This document shows positions 49,014 to 58,171 of a DNA stretch of 64,000 nt, in pieces. The notes below the pieces were generated by a model that was not told the DNA's origin, did not search any database, and saw nothing but the letters and a program-made list of their open reading frames with translations. The first letter of the stretch is position 1. Every line of letters begins with the position of its first letter. Source of the stretch: Paenibacillus massiliensis subsp. panacisoli DSM 21345. GTDB taxonomy: Bacteria > Bacillota > Bacilli > Paenibacillales > Paenibacillaceae. A program made the position numbers and the translations under genes. The stretch covers positions 62,001 to 126,000 of the forward strand of contig NZ_AUFO01000020.1 of assembly GCF_000426545.1 (NCBI RefSeq), written 5' to 3'.

Positions 49014-50441
49014 ATGTCAAATAGTGAGCTTTTCGTTCAAATTGATGCAGAGCTGTGTACAGGCTGCCGGCAGTGCGCAACCGTATGTCCGGTAAACGCC
49101 ATTGCGGGGGAGCCTGGTCAACCACAGACGATTGATACAGACAGTTGTGTGCTCTGCGGTCAATGTGTGCAGATTTGTACCTCCTATGCAGCTGAAGGCA
49201 ACGAGGAAGGCAAGTACCTCGCTGCTCTGAGAGAACGGCGTGGACAACTGCCATCTGTACGTGAGCCGCTCTTCGCAGCCTACTCGACCGGACAGGTACT
49301 GAAGGTGAAGCAGGCACTCAGAAGCGGGCAGCTGCAGACGGTCGTCCAGTGCGCTCCGGCAATACGTGTATCGCTTGCAGAAGAATTCGGCCTGCCCTTC
49401 GGTACGCTTACTCCTGGTAAGATGGCAGCCGCACTGCGACGCCTGGGGTTTGACCGCATCTATGATACCAATTTTGGTGCAGATGTGACCATTATGGAGG
49501 AAGGAACGGAGCTGATCGGACGTGTGATGGCAGGGGAGCGGCTGCCGATGTTCACAACCTGCTGCCCTGCCTGGGTCAAGCATGCAGAAACGGCGGCTCC
49601 TGATCTTCTGGAGCACTTGTCCAGCTGCAAGTCTCCGATGCAGATGGTAGGCGCATTAATCAAGACCTTCGGAGCGCAGCTGGATGAAGTTGACCCGTCG
49701 CACATTTATAGTGTCGCGGTCATGCCATGCACATGTAAGGCGTTCGAATGCAGCCGTGAGGAAATGGAGGTCGACGGACATCGTGAGGTGGACGTGGTCA
49801 TTACGACCCGAGAGCTGGCTCAGCTGATCAAGGATGCTGGTATTGACTTCGAGCAATTGCCAGATGAGCCTTTTGATGCGCCACTTGGTCTGTACTCCGG
49901 TGCCGGTTCCATATTCGGTGTCACCGGGGGCGTGATGGAGGCCGCGATCCGCACCGGGTATGAGCTCATGACTGGGGAGAAGCTGATGGAGCTCCAATTG
50001 GATTTTGTACGTGGTGAGGAGGGGATTCGCACAGCGGAGGTTCAGGTAGGTGAGCTATGCCTGCGAGTAGCAGTAGTAGCCGGTCTTCAGTACGTCCAGC
50101 CTGTGCTGGATCAGATACGGGAGGGAACCTGCCCATATCATTTCGTTGAGGTAATGGCTTGTCCGGCAGGCTGTATCAGCGGAGGCGGTCAGCCGAAGCT
50201 GCTACTGGAGACACAGCGCAAGCAGGCATATCTGGCCAGGAAGACCGCGGTCTATCGTCATGATGCCCATCAACAGGTTCGCAAGTCACATGAGAATCCC
50301 GCCATTATTGAATTATATGCGCAATTTTTAGGGGAGCCGCTGGGACATGTATCTCATCATTTGCTGCATACTGTGTTCCGATCAAGAAAGCCATCGTCCT
50401 GTCCTCCCCTACAGGCAGGAAGGAGAGCTGAATCAAGATGA
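49014..50441 (+). CDS. hydA: [FeFe] hydrogenase catalytic subunit
   Basis: A 475-residue protein. Start 49014 has AGGA at nine bases; the earlier ATG 49005 does not. The N-terminal ferredoxin part has two [4Fe-4S] motifs (Cys15, 18, 21, 25 and CVLCGQCVQIC). The H-domain shows all three H-cluster motifs: FTTCCPAW (L1, including the proton-relay Cys), MPCTCKAFE (L2) and EVMACPAGCISGGGQP (L3, with P-A for P-G). This is a short M3-like hydrogenase without NADH or extra domains, of the type found with formate dehydrogenase in HDCR (putative group A4). It overlaps the next gene by four bases. Confidence 0.92.
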   Translation: MSNSELFVQIDAELCTGCRQCATVCPVNAIAGEPGQPQTIDTDSCVLCGQCVQICTSYAAEGNEEGKYLAALRERRGQLPSVREPLFAAYSTGQVLKVKQALRSGQLQTVVQCAPAIRVSLAEEFGLPFGTLTPGKMAAALRRLGFDRIYDTNFGADVTIMEEGTELIGRVMAGERLPMFTTCCPAWVKHAETAAPDLLEHLSSCKSPMQMVGALIKTFGAQLDEVDPSHIYSVAVMPCTCKAFECSREEMEVDGHREVDVVITTRELAQLIKDAGIDFEQLPDEPFDAPLGLYSGAGSIFGVTGGVMEAAIRTGYELMTGEKLMELQLDFVRGEEGIRTAEVQVGELCLRVAVVAGLQYVQPVLDQIREGTCPYHFVEVMACPAGCISGGGQPKLLLETQRKQAYLARKTAVYRHDAHQQVRKSHENPAIIELYAQFLGEPLGHVSHHLLHTVFRSRKPSSCPPLQAGRRAESR

Positions 50442-51019
50442 ATAGCTTTGTCATTGCTGATCCCGAACGCTGTATTGGCTGTCGCACATGCGAGGTGGCT
50501 TGTGCCACGGCCCATGCGGGGGAGAATATGCTGCTGTGTTCGGAGGAGCAGGTCCCCTTTTACCCCAGATTGAGAGTGATGGAGACGAATGAGATTACTG
50601 CACCTGTACAGTGTCGTCACTGCGAGGATGCTCCATGTGCCAATGTCTGCCCTAATGGTTCCATCGTGAACCGGGGCCACAGCATTTACATCAATGAGAG
50701 CACTTGTATTGGTTGTAAAACCTGTATGCTGGTCTGCCCGTACGGAGCGATTACGATGATTCCCGCTTATAAGAGCGGCAGAAAGGAATATCAGGCAGGC
50801 CTGCGCATGAGCAACGGTGGAGGCTGGAGACCCAAGGAGCGGATGGTTGCAAGTAAATGTGATCTGTGTGTGGACAGCGGACAGGGGCCAGAGTGTGTGC
50901 GGATCTGCCCTACACAGGCGCTGCAGCTGGTTCAGCCCAAGGAGCTGGAGCTGGAGATTGCCTCCAAAAGATTGAACACGGCACGCACATTGCGGCAGTT
51001 CGGTGGTCTGATTCGGTAG
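50438..51019 (+). CDS. hycB: Second four-cluster ferredoxin-like subunit
   Basis: A 193-residue HydN/HycB-family protein: CIGCRTCEVACA, CRHCEDAPCANVCP, CIGCKTCMLVCP and CDLC with CVRICP, so four [4Fe-4S] clusters. It differs from the protein at 48240 in its tail (ELEIASKRLNTARTLRQFGG, a likely amphipathic helix), which in acetogen HDCR subunits is the kind of region used for filament contacts; whether this one does so is unknown. Its ATG overlaps the hydA stop. Confidence 0.88.
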   Translation: MNSFVIADPERCIGCRTCEVACATAHAGENMLLCSEEQVPFYPRLRVMETNEITAPVQCRHCEDAPCANVCPNGSIVNRGHSIYINESTCIGCKTCMLVCPYGAITMIPAYKSGRKEYQAGLRMSNGGGWRPKERMVASKCDLCVDSGQGPECVRICPTQALQLVQPKELELEIASKRLNTARTLRQFGGLIR

Positions 51020-51054
51020 GGGTGTGAATTTTTGCTAAAAGGCAGGTGAAGCAC

Positions 51055-52269
51055 ATGCTCAATTCCTTGAAGGATTCCTTTGGTCGTGTACACACTTATG
51101 TACGTATCGCTGTGACAGAGCATTGCAACTTGTCCTGCCGCTATTGTAGGCCAGCGCTCAAGGACATGCTTGGTCGTGAACAACCGCTGAATACATCAAC
51201 GGATGTACTTACGGATGATGACATTGTGTCTGTGGTGTCGGCTATGGCGGAGATGGGAGTCAAGAAGGTTCGGCTTACCGGCGGCGAGCCGCTGCTGCGA
51301 CCAGGATTGGCTGCACTAGCTGCCAGACTACGCGCTATTGACGGCATTCAGCGGCTTGGGGTGACGACGAATGGCATGCTGCTGGCTGCGCAAGCTTACT
51401 CGCTGCGGGAAGCTGGGGTGACGGACATGAATATTAGTCTGGATTCTCTGCGACCCGCGACATTTGCGGCGATTACTGGAGCTGATGTCTTTGACCGCGT
51501 ATGGAGAGGGCTGGAGGCCAGCTTGGCCGCCGGCTTTGAGCGAGTGAAGCTGAACGTCGTGTATATGCGTGGAACGAATGACGATGAGGTGGAAGATTTT
51601 TTGCGGCTGACTCTAAAGAGACCGGTTGCCGTCCGCTTCATCGAATATATGCCCATCGGACGCAACACGAAAGGCTGGGCCGACAGCTATAAGCCACTGA
51701 CAGGTGTATTGGAGCTCTGTAAGAGAGTTGGCTGGAGGTATGAGGCCGTTGCTGAGGTCGGAAACCAGGCGAGCAGCAAGGCTGAAGGCTGTCTGGAGAC
51801 GTTGGGCGGACCCGCGCGTTACTACCGAATCGACGGGGCGACTGGTTGCTTTGGCCTGATCTCGCCGATCAGCGAGCATTTCTGTGCTGTCTGTAATCGC
51901 TTGCGATTGACGGCGGACGGCTGTATAAAGTCCTGTCTCTACTGGAATGAAGAATCTGACATCAAGCCGTATCTTGGAAATCACTTCGAGCTGAAGCTAG
52001 CCCTACAAAGGGCGCTGGGCCTCAAGCCGCTTCGCCATGGCATGGGAGCCTCAGCAATGTCCTGCAGGACCTCAGATCATTCCGCACATTCCATGTACTC
52101 TGGCTGTCCATCACATTCTACCTGCTCCACCTGCACAGCAGATGCAGTGAAGCTAGGGCAATCAGCACAAACGGAACAGTACCTGTCGGTGCTACCAAGA
52201 CTGCAGGATGAGTCACAGCATGGGAGGCAAAAAGGGACAGCTCGGCAAATGTCGCAGATTGGAGGATGA
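51055..52269 (+). CDS. moaA: GTP 3',8-cyclase MoaA with Cys/His-rich insertion
   Basis: A 404-residue radical SAM enzyme (typical MoaA ~330-340). Start 51055 follows GGCAGGTG. The N-terminal cluster uses Cys24, Cys28, Cys31; the C-terminal cluster uses CAVCNRLRLTADGCIKSC. It makes the first intermediate of molybdopterin, needed by FdhF. It ends MSQIGG, and the terminal Gly-Gly is required for MoaA activity. Between KPLRHG and this end is an insertion of ~60 residues rich in Cys, His and Ser (MSCRTSDHSAHSMYSGCPSH, then STCSTC), not found in ordinary MoaA. It begins 35 bases after the preceding gene and belongs to the operon. Confidence 0.88.
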   Translation: MLNSLKDSFGRVHTYVRIAVTEHCNLSCRYCRPALKDMLGREQPLNTSTDVLTDDDIVSVVSAMAEMGVKKVRLTGGEPLLRPGLAALAARLRAIDGIQRLGVTTNGMLLAAQAYSLREAGVTDMNISLDSLRPATFAAITGADVFDRVWRGLEASLAAGFERVKLNVVYMRGTNDDEVEDFLRLTLKRPVAVRFIEYMPIGRNTKGWADSYKPLTGVLELCKRVGWRYEAVAEVGNQASSKAEGCLETLGGPARYYRIDGATGCFGLISPISEHFCAVCNRLRLTADGCIKSCLYWNEESDIKPYLGNHFELKLALQRALGLKPLRHGMGASAMSCRTSDHSAHSMYSGCPSHSTCSTCTADAVKLGQSAQTEQYLSVLPRLQDESQHGRQKGTARQMSQIGG

Positions 52270-52290
52270 AGATAGGAGGATGATGTAAGG

Positions 52291-53796
52291 ATGAAGCAGA
52301 CTAAGCATCTAGACGCTGTGGAGCATTCGGCTCCCTCGTGTAAGCACAGGCAGGCCTTTCGACAGGAGCAGGATGCGCTAGGCTCTTTGCCTATTCCCGC
52401 TGAGGCCTATTATGGCGTCCATACCATGCGGGCGAAGATGAATTTTGCAGTCAGCTCGCGTCCAGTGAACCTAAGACTCATACGAGCCGTGGTTCTTGTG
52501 AAGAAGGCAGCTGCCCGTGTGAATGGCAGAAGTGGCGAATTGCCTGTCGATAAGGCAAGAGCTATTGAGCTGGCTTGCAATGACATATTGGCTGGTGAAC
52601 TGGAGGAGCAATTTGTTGTGGATGCTTATCAAGGGGGCGCGGGGACAAGCACGAACATGAATGTGAACGAAGTGGTAGCGAACCGCGCGTTGGAGCACAT
52701 GGACGAGCAAAAGGGCGACTACCACATCGTTCATGCCATCGATGATGTGAATCGCTACCAATCTACGAATGACGTCTATCCGACTGGCCTTCGTATAGCC
52801 TTGATTCCGCTGGTAAGGGAGCTGGCGGAGGCGATGGCGTGCTTGCAAGCCATCTTCCAGCTCAAGGAGCAGGAGTATGCAGAGGTACTTCGATTGGGCC
52901 GCACTCAATTGATGGATGCCTTGCCCATTCTGGCAGGGCAGACCTTCGGGGCTTATGCGAAGGCAGTTGCCAGGGACCGCTGGCGGCTCTATAAGGTGGA
53001 GGAGCGGCTGAGAGAAATTCATATCGGAGGTACAGCGGTAGGTACGGGTATGAATGCTCCGCTTGCTTATGCATATGCCATGACAGACGAACTGCGCGAG
53101 CTGACAGGGCTTGGCCTGTGCAGATGCGATTATCCGATGGATCCGACGCAAAATATGGACATCTTCGTAGAAGTATCGGGTCTGCTAAAGGCTGCGGCCG
53201 TGAATCTTCTTAAAATCTCTAATGACTGCCGACTGCTGTCGTCTGGACCAGCTGGTGGAATAGGTGAATATGTCCTTCCTCCAGTACAGGCAGGCTCCTC
53301 ACTCATGCCGGGCAAGGTAAATCCGGTGATGGCTGAAATGCTGGGCTGCGTAGCGATGCGCGTAATCGCAAACGACACGGCAGTGACGCTGGCCGCGTCA
53401 CACGGTCAACTGGAGCTGAATGCGTTCATTTCGCTGTTAGCGGAGGCGTTGCTGGAATCGCTAGAGCTGCTCATCCACGCCGTCCCCTTGTTCCAGGAGC
53501 GCTGTATTGCAGGCTTGACACTGGATGAAGAGCGCTGCCGAGAGCATCTGGAGCGTTCTGGTGTACTGGCGGCAGCCACAGTGGCGTACCTCGGCTATGA
53601 TGCAGCCGCGGACTTGCACAGGATAGCTGCCTCGTCAGGTCGACCCTTGGAGGAAATGCTGCTGGAGCAAGGGTTAATGACACCCGAGCAAATCCGTCAG
53701 GTGCTGAGCCCCTATGCTGTGACGAGTCCTGGCATTCCTGGGCGTTCAAGAGAGAATAACGAACCGGTCTGCGGGACGAAGGAGGGAACGATGTGA
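52291..53796 (+). CDS. aspA: Aspartate ammonia-lyase inside the hydrogenase operon
   Basis: A 501-residue member of the aspartase/fumarase superfamily. The signature loop GSSLMPGKVNPV and the substrate-binding blocks GGAGTSTNMNVNEV, HAIDDVNRYQSTNDVYPT and GRTQLMDALPI are present. The Mnv/NEV and GTGMN text favour aspartase over fumarase. It releases ammonia and fumarate from aspartate. In [FeFe] hydrogenase operons aspartase is a recurring neighbour of hydF/E/G, and ammonia has been implicated as the source of the bridge nitrogen of the H-cluster. The stop overlaps hydF by four bases. Confidence 0.87.
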   Translation: MKQTKHLDAVEHSAPSCKHRQAFRQEQDALGSLPIPAEAYYGVHTMRAKMNFAVSSRPVNLRLIRAVVLVKKAAARVNGRSGELPVDKARAIELACNDILAGELEEQFVVDAYQGGAGTSTNMNVNEVVANRALEHMDEQKGDYHIVHAIDDVNRYQSTNDVYPTGLRIALIPLVRELAEAMACLQAIFQLKEQEYAEVLRLGRTQLMDALPILAGQTFGAYAKAVARDRWRLYKVEERLREIHIGGTAVGTGMNAPLAYAYAMTDELRELTGLGLCRCDYPMDPTQNMDIFVEVSGLLKAAAVNLLKISNDCRLLSSGPAGGIGEYVLPPVQAGSSLMPGKVNPVMAEMLGCVAMRVIANDTAVTLAASHGQLELNAFISLLAEALLESLELLIHAVPLFQERCIAGLTLDEERCREHLERSGVLAAATVAYLGYDAAADLHRIAASSGRPLEEMLLEQGLMTPEQIRQVLSPYAVTSPGIPGRSRENNEPVCGTKEGTM

Positions 53797-55073
53797 ATCG
53801 CTTGAGCATGAATCACACGCCGCGTGGCCAGCGACCGCATATTGCCGTGTTCGGGCGTTGTAATGCGGGGAAATCAAGCCTGATTAATGCGATCTGTGGG
53901 CACACAGCAGCGATCGTATCCCCGGTAAGCGGCACGACGACGGACCCGGTCTATCAAGCCATGGAGCTGCTCCCGGCCGGTCCGGTCGTGTTCATTGATA
54001 CCGCGGGACTGGATGATCACAGTGTGCTCGGCAATGAACGTTCACGTGTCGCACTAAGCATATTGCAAAAGACGGATATGGCGCTGTTGGTCATTGATCC
54101 AGAGTATGGTGTCGATATGCTGGAGCAGGATCTTATTCACAGGTTGAAGGCAACAGCCCCTCACATCATGCTAATCATAAATAAGCTAGATCGTATAGAT
54201 GGTGGGCCAGCGGATATACAACAGTACTGCGATCGCATCGTGCTCCAGCTCGGGGCAAGCTCCGAGCTGGAGCTGCACGCGGTGAGCAGCCTCACACATA
54301 GCGGCATTGTCAAGCTGAAGCAGGCGATGGCTGTCAGACTGGCAGCTCAGGAGGAGGAGCGCTTTCGGCTCGTAGGCGATCTGTTGCAGCCAGGAGAGCT
54401 GGCGGTGCTCGTCGTTCCGATTGACAAGGCTGCACCGAAGGGACGGCTGATATTGCCACAGCAGCAGGTAATCCGTGACATTTTGGAATGTGATGCCACG
54501 GCTGTAGTGACCAAGGAGCATGAGCTCGCACATACACTGGCTTCATTAGGTCGCAGGCCCAGTCTCGTCATTACGGACTCTCAGGTATTCATGAAGGCCG
54601 CTGCGGATACGCCCTTGGACGTGCCGCTCACATCGTTCTCGATCCTGTTCGCCAGAGCCAAGGGGCATCTGCCGCAGCTCGTCAAGGGAGTACGCTCGAT
54701 TAGCACTCTGAAGGAAGGGGATCGGGTCCTGGTTGCCGAGGCTTGCACTCACCACCGTCAATGCGATGATATCGGTACGGTGAAGATCCCTCGCTGGCTG
54801 CGGGAGCGGTGCGGCAAGAAGCTGTCTATTGAGCACGCCTCAGGCGGCGAATTGCCCCCATCGCTGGACTCCTTTGCCCTCATTATCCACTGTGGTGCAT
54901 GCATGCTGAATCGCCAGGCTATGCTGAATCGCCTGGCTGCGGCAGCAGCTGCCGGGGTACCCATCGTGAATTACGGGATGTTCATCGCCTATGTGCAGGG
55001 AGTGTTCCCGCGAGCGATTGAGATCTTCCCTGAGGCGCGCTTGGCCTGGGATGAGCCTGTGTTCAATCCTTAA
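53793..55073 (+). CDS. hydF: [FeFe] hydrogenase maturation GTPase HydF
   Basis: A 426-residue protein starting with GTG (AAGGAGGG upstream). The GTPase domain has P-loop GRCNAGKS (residues 21-28), GTTTDPV as G2 and DTAGLDD as G3, then NKLD as G4. The C-terminal scaffold carries EACTHHRQCDDIGTVKIPRW and the cluster ligands in HCGACMLNR. HydF receives the diiron precursor and delivers it to HydA. It closely follows aspA. Confidence 0.93.
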   Translation: MNRLSMNHTPRGQRPHIAVFGRCNAGKSSLINAICGHTAAIVSPVSGTTTDPVYQAMELLPAGPVVFIDTAGLDDHSVLGNERSRVALSILQKTDMALLVIDPEYGVDMLEQDLIHRLKATAPHIMLIINKLDRIDGGPADIQQYCDRIVLQLGASSELELHAVSSLTHSGIVKLKQAMAVRLAAQEEERFRLVGDLLQPGELAVLVVPIDKAAPKGRLILPQQQVIRDILECDATAVVTKEHELAHTLASLGRRPSLVITDSQVFMKAAADTPLDVPLTSFSILFARAKGHLPQLVKGVRSISTLKEGDRVLVAEACTHHRQCDDIGTVKIPRWLRERCGKKLSIEHASGGELPPSLDSFALIIHCGACMLNRQAMLNRLAAAAAAGVPIVNYGMFIAYVQGVFPRAIEIFPEARLAWDEPVFNP

Positions 55074-55151
55074 TAATTACACTGGATACGATACTAGAAG
55101 TCTCGATGGAAAGGTAGATCAGACATAACAGCGATCGTAAGGGTTCTTTTG

Positions 55152-55193
55152 TTTGGAGCTTTGCTTGGGAGCTTAGTTTGGGGCTTTGCTCGG
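55152..55193 (+). repeat. Imperfect direct repeat between hydF and hydE
   Basis: TTTGGAGCTTTGCTTGG (55152-55168) recurs as TTTGGGGCTTTGCTCGG (55177-55193), period 25, two differences. It sits in the only larger gap of the operon (55074-55272), which holds no gene; significance unknown. Confidence 0.5.
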
Positions 55194-55272
55194 AGCGAAG
55201 TTACGCACCATAGTTCTTTGGGATCGTTTGCGTACACACCTTAATCAAAGGATGCAATAGGCTGCTGTAGGA

Positions 55273-56364
55273 ATGGAGGGAGGCCCAACGAATCACCTCA
55301 TAAGCAAACTTGGCAGTCAAGGTACACTAAGCAGATTCGAGCTGATTTCGCTGATCGACTCTCTTGATGAGTCTGTGCATCAGCATTTACGGCGTACGGC
55401 ACACCGTGTACGTGTATCTATGTATGGCAATAGCGTATATGTGCGTGGGCTGATCGAATTCTCGAATATTTGCAAGCAAAACTGCCTGTATTGTGGACTG
55501 CGTTCAGGCAATAAGCAACTGAGCCGTTACCGTCTGTCGCTTCAGGAAATTATAAAATGCTGCGATGAGGGCTATGAACTCGGCTACCGAACCTTCGTCC
55601 TGCAAAGCGGCGAGGATGCTTGGTATACAACCGACCGACTGGCCGAGTTAATACACTCCATCAAACAGTCCTATCCAGACACGGCCGTCACGCTCTCCAT
55701 CGGCGAGAGAAGCAATGAATGTTATACACGGCTGTACGAGGCCGGAGCCGATCGATTCTTGCTGCGCCATGAGACAGCATCACGTGCGTTATACGATGCT
55801 CTGCACCCGACAATGCAATTCGAGCAACGGCGAGAGCGGCTGCACGCTCTTCAAAGCATCGGCTATCAGATCGGGGCAGGCTTCATGGTCGGCCTACCGG
55901 GACAGACTTCAGCCGACTTGGCGGAGGACCTGCTGTATGTACAGGAGCTGCAGCCGGATATGATCGGGATTGGCCCTTTTTTGCCGCATAAAGCAACCCC
56001 GCTCAGGGATCAGCCCCCAGGTACAATAGAGCGTACCCTTGATATGATTGCACTGGCCCGACTGCTGGTTCCGCAAGCATTGATTCCGGCCACGACGGCA
56101 ATGGGCACGGCCCACCCGCAAGGACGGGAGCTGGCGCTGCTGGCAGGTGCCAATGTCGTCATGCCGAATCTATCACCGATGTCCGTGCGCGATAAATACA
56201 TGCTCTATAACAACAAAATCTGCACAGGAGACGAATCTGCACAATGCCGTTTCTGCCTCGAGCGGCGCATTGAAGCAGTTGGACTCTATATGGATATGGG
56301 ACGCGGTGATAGCCTGAAATACCTGGACCGAAGCGGGCAGCCTATCGCTCCATTCTTGTCATAG
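55273..56364 (+). CDS. hydE: [FeFe] hydrogenase maturation radical SAM protein HydE
   Basis: A 363-residue radical SAM enzyme of the BioB/HydE/PylB branch. The cluster ligands are Cys67, Cys71, Cys74 in NICKQNCLYCGL. SVYVRGLIEFSNICKQNC and FVLQSGEDAWYTTD are typical of HydE. It processes the HydG-made iron complex in building the diiron subcluster. The C-terminal CRFCLERR may bind a second, accessory cluster. The ribosome site is weak (TAGGA). Confidence 0.92.
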   Translation: MEGGPTNHLISKLGSQGTLSRFELISLIDSLDESVHQHLRRTAHRVRVSMYGNSVYVRGLIEFSNICKQNCLYCGLRSGNKQLSRYRLSLQEIIKCCDEGYELGYRTFVLQSGEDAWYTTDRLAELIHSIKQSYPDTAVTLSIGERSNECYTRLYEAGADRFLLRHETASRALYDALHPTMQFEQRRERLHALQSIGYQIGAGFMVGLPGQTSADLAEDLLYVQELQPDMIGIGPFLPHKATPLRDQPPGTIERTLDMIALARLLVPQALIPATTAMGTAHPQGRELALLAGANVVMPNLSPMSVRDKYMLYNNKICTGDESAQCRFCLERRIEAVGLYMDMGRGDSLKYLDRSGQPIAPFLS

Positions 56365-56488
56365 AAGGAAAAGGCAATGACGCAGGGTCCCGCACAAGTT
56401 GGCGTAGTAGACGAGATGTAACAACGTGCATTTGTCGGAAAACGGCTCCAAGTATCACCATCTATTTTATAGAAAGAAGTGAATCGCT

Positions 56489-57904
56489 GTGAGCAAGCTG
56501 GATGAGCATCGCCCGGCAGATTTTATTCAGGATGAGGACATAATTGCCGCCCTTCGCTATGGCGCCGAGGCGGTGCAGGACCGTGCATTGGTGGAGGATA
56601 TACTGGACAGGGCTAGCGCATGCAAGGGGCTCAGTTCTATGGAAGCAGCTGTGCTACTCCATGTGGAGGATGCGGAGACACTGGAACGGCTATTCCTGGT
56701 GTCTAGACAGATTAAGGAACGAATTTACGGCAACCGAATCGTACTCTTTGCTCCGCTATATATAAGCAATTACTGTGTCAACAATTGTGTCTATTGCGGC
56801 TATAAGCATTCTAATTCGGATTTGGAGCGCTGTCGCCTGAGTGCCGACAATATCGCGGAGGAAGTCCGGGTATTGCAAGCCCTTGGTCACAAACGACTTG
56901 TGCTGGAGGCTGGCGAGGATGAGCGCTACTGCTCCATAGACTATGTGCTCGATTGCATACGTACCATCTATGAGACGAGGCTGGATAACGGTCAAATCCG
57001 TCGCGTCAACATCAATATTGCTGCCACGACAGAGGAGAATTATCGCCGTTTGGCTGCGGCAGGGATCGGAACGTACATCCTTTTCCAGGAGACCTACCAT
57101 CGGCCCAGCTATCGCCATTATCATCCCAATGGTCCGAAGCGGGATTATGACTGGCATACGACCGCCATGGATCGAGCCATGCGCGCGGGTATAGATGATG
57201 TCGGTATCGGTGTTCTGTACGGTCTGTATGATCACAAATACGATACGATCGCCATGCTGAAGCATGCGGAGCATCTGGAGGAGGCATTCGGCTGCGGCCC
57301 CCATACGATCTCCGTTCCTCGCCTGCGGCCGGCTGAAAATGTCAATCTGGATAACTATCCATATCTCGTCAATGATCATGAATTTGCCAAGATCGTGGCT
57401 GTTCTGCGGTTGTCCGTCCCTTATACAGGCATGATTTTGTCCACACGGGAAGACACTGGCTTCCGGGACCGGATTATTCAGTTAGGCATTTCACAGATTA
57501 GCGCTGGCTCTGCTACAGGCGTAGGGGGCTACAGCGTCAATAAAGACAAGGAGCAGGTATCGCAGTTCACGCTTGGCGACCACCGATCACCACTTGAGAT
57601 CGTCAAGGCACTATGCAGGGATGGTTACGTTCCCAGCTACTGTACAGCCTGCTACCGCGAGGGCCGTACCGGGGACCGTTTCATGCAACTGGCCAAGTCT
57701 GGACAGATCCACAATGTGTGTCAGCCGAATTCGCTAATGACGCTGCTGGAATATTTGCTGGATTACGCGGATGAGGAAATGAAGGAGCTGGGGGAGCAGA
57801 TTATTCGCGACAATCTTGAGAGTATTCCTAAGGAAGGAGTAAGAAAGGCTACCATGAGACAACTGGAGCGAATCCGAAGCGGTGAGCGGGATTTGCGATT
57901 CTAG
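56489..57904 (+). CDS. hydG: [FeFe] hydrogenase maturation tyrosine lyase HydG
   Basis: A 471-residue radical SAM enzyme starting with GTG. The SAM cluster is at Cys96, Cys100, Cys103 (YCVNNCVYCGY). The C-terminal cluster motif CTACYREGRTGDRFMQL with a third Cys further on (NVCQPNS) is the HydG-specific site where CO and CN are bound to iron. HydG cleaves tyrosine to make these ligands. It is the last gene of the operon before the terminator. Confidence 0.93.
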   Translation: MSKLDEHRPADFIQDEDIIAALRYGAEAVQDRALVEDILDRASACKGLSSMEAAVLLHVEDAETLERLFLVSRQIKERIYGNRIVLFAPLYISNYCVNNCVYCGYKHSNSDLERCRLSADNIAEEVRVLQALGHKRLVLEAGEDERYCSIDYVLDCIRTIYETRLDNGQIRRVNINIAATTEENYRRLAAAGIGTYILFQETYHRPSYRHYHPNGPKRDYDWHTTAMDRAMRAGIDDVGIGVLYGLYDHKYDTIAMLKHAEHLEEAFGCGPHTISVPRLRPAENVNLDNYPYLVNDHEFAKIVAVLRLSVPYTGMILSTREDTGFRDRIIQLGISQISAGSATGVGGYSVNKDKEQVSQFTLGDHRSPLEIVKALCRDGYVPSYCTACYREGRTGDRFMQLAKSGQIHNVCQPNSLMTLLEYLLDYADEEMKELGEQIIRDNLESIPKEGVRKATMRQLERIRSGERDLRF

Positions 57905-57930
57905 TGAATTTTATATGAAAAGTAAATAGA

Positions 57931-57977
57931 AAGGAGGCCCCAACAAGTCGCATTTATGCGTTGTTAGGGGCCTTTTT
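57931..57977. terminator. Terminator after hydG
   Basis: A 12-bp stem (AGGCCCCAACAA with TTGTTAGGGGCCT, one bulged A) with a T-run. It separates hydG from the convergent fdhD. Confidence 0.8.
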
Positions 57978-58171
57978 ATTGCTAGCTGTATCGTACGATT
58001 TTCTACCGTTATCTCATGGTATTCTCATCATGTCTTATGGGGTCTTATAGGGTCTCATTAGTACATTTAAATCCTATCAGCAGCTTAAGGATAGCTCATC
58101 GCTTGCTGACACAGGTGGCTTACAGACTTCCGTCACTGCGCGAATTCTCTTAAACGGCTCACACTTGCCTG

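Noticed and set aside
56756-57379. Minus-strand frame of 207 codons inside hydG
   Set aside because: Opposite strand of a clear HydG coding region; shadow frame.
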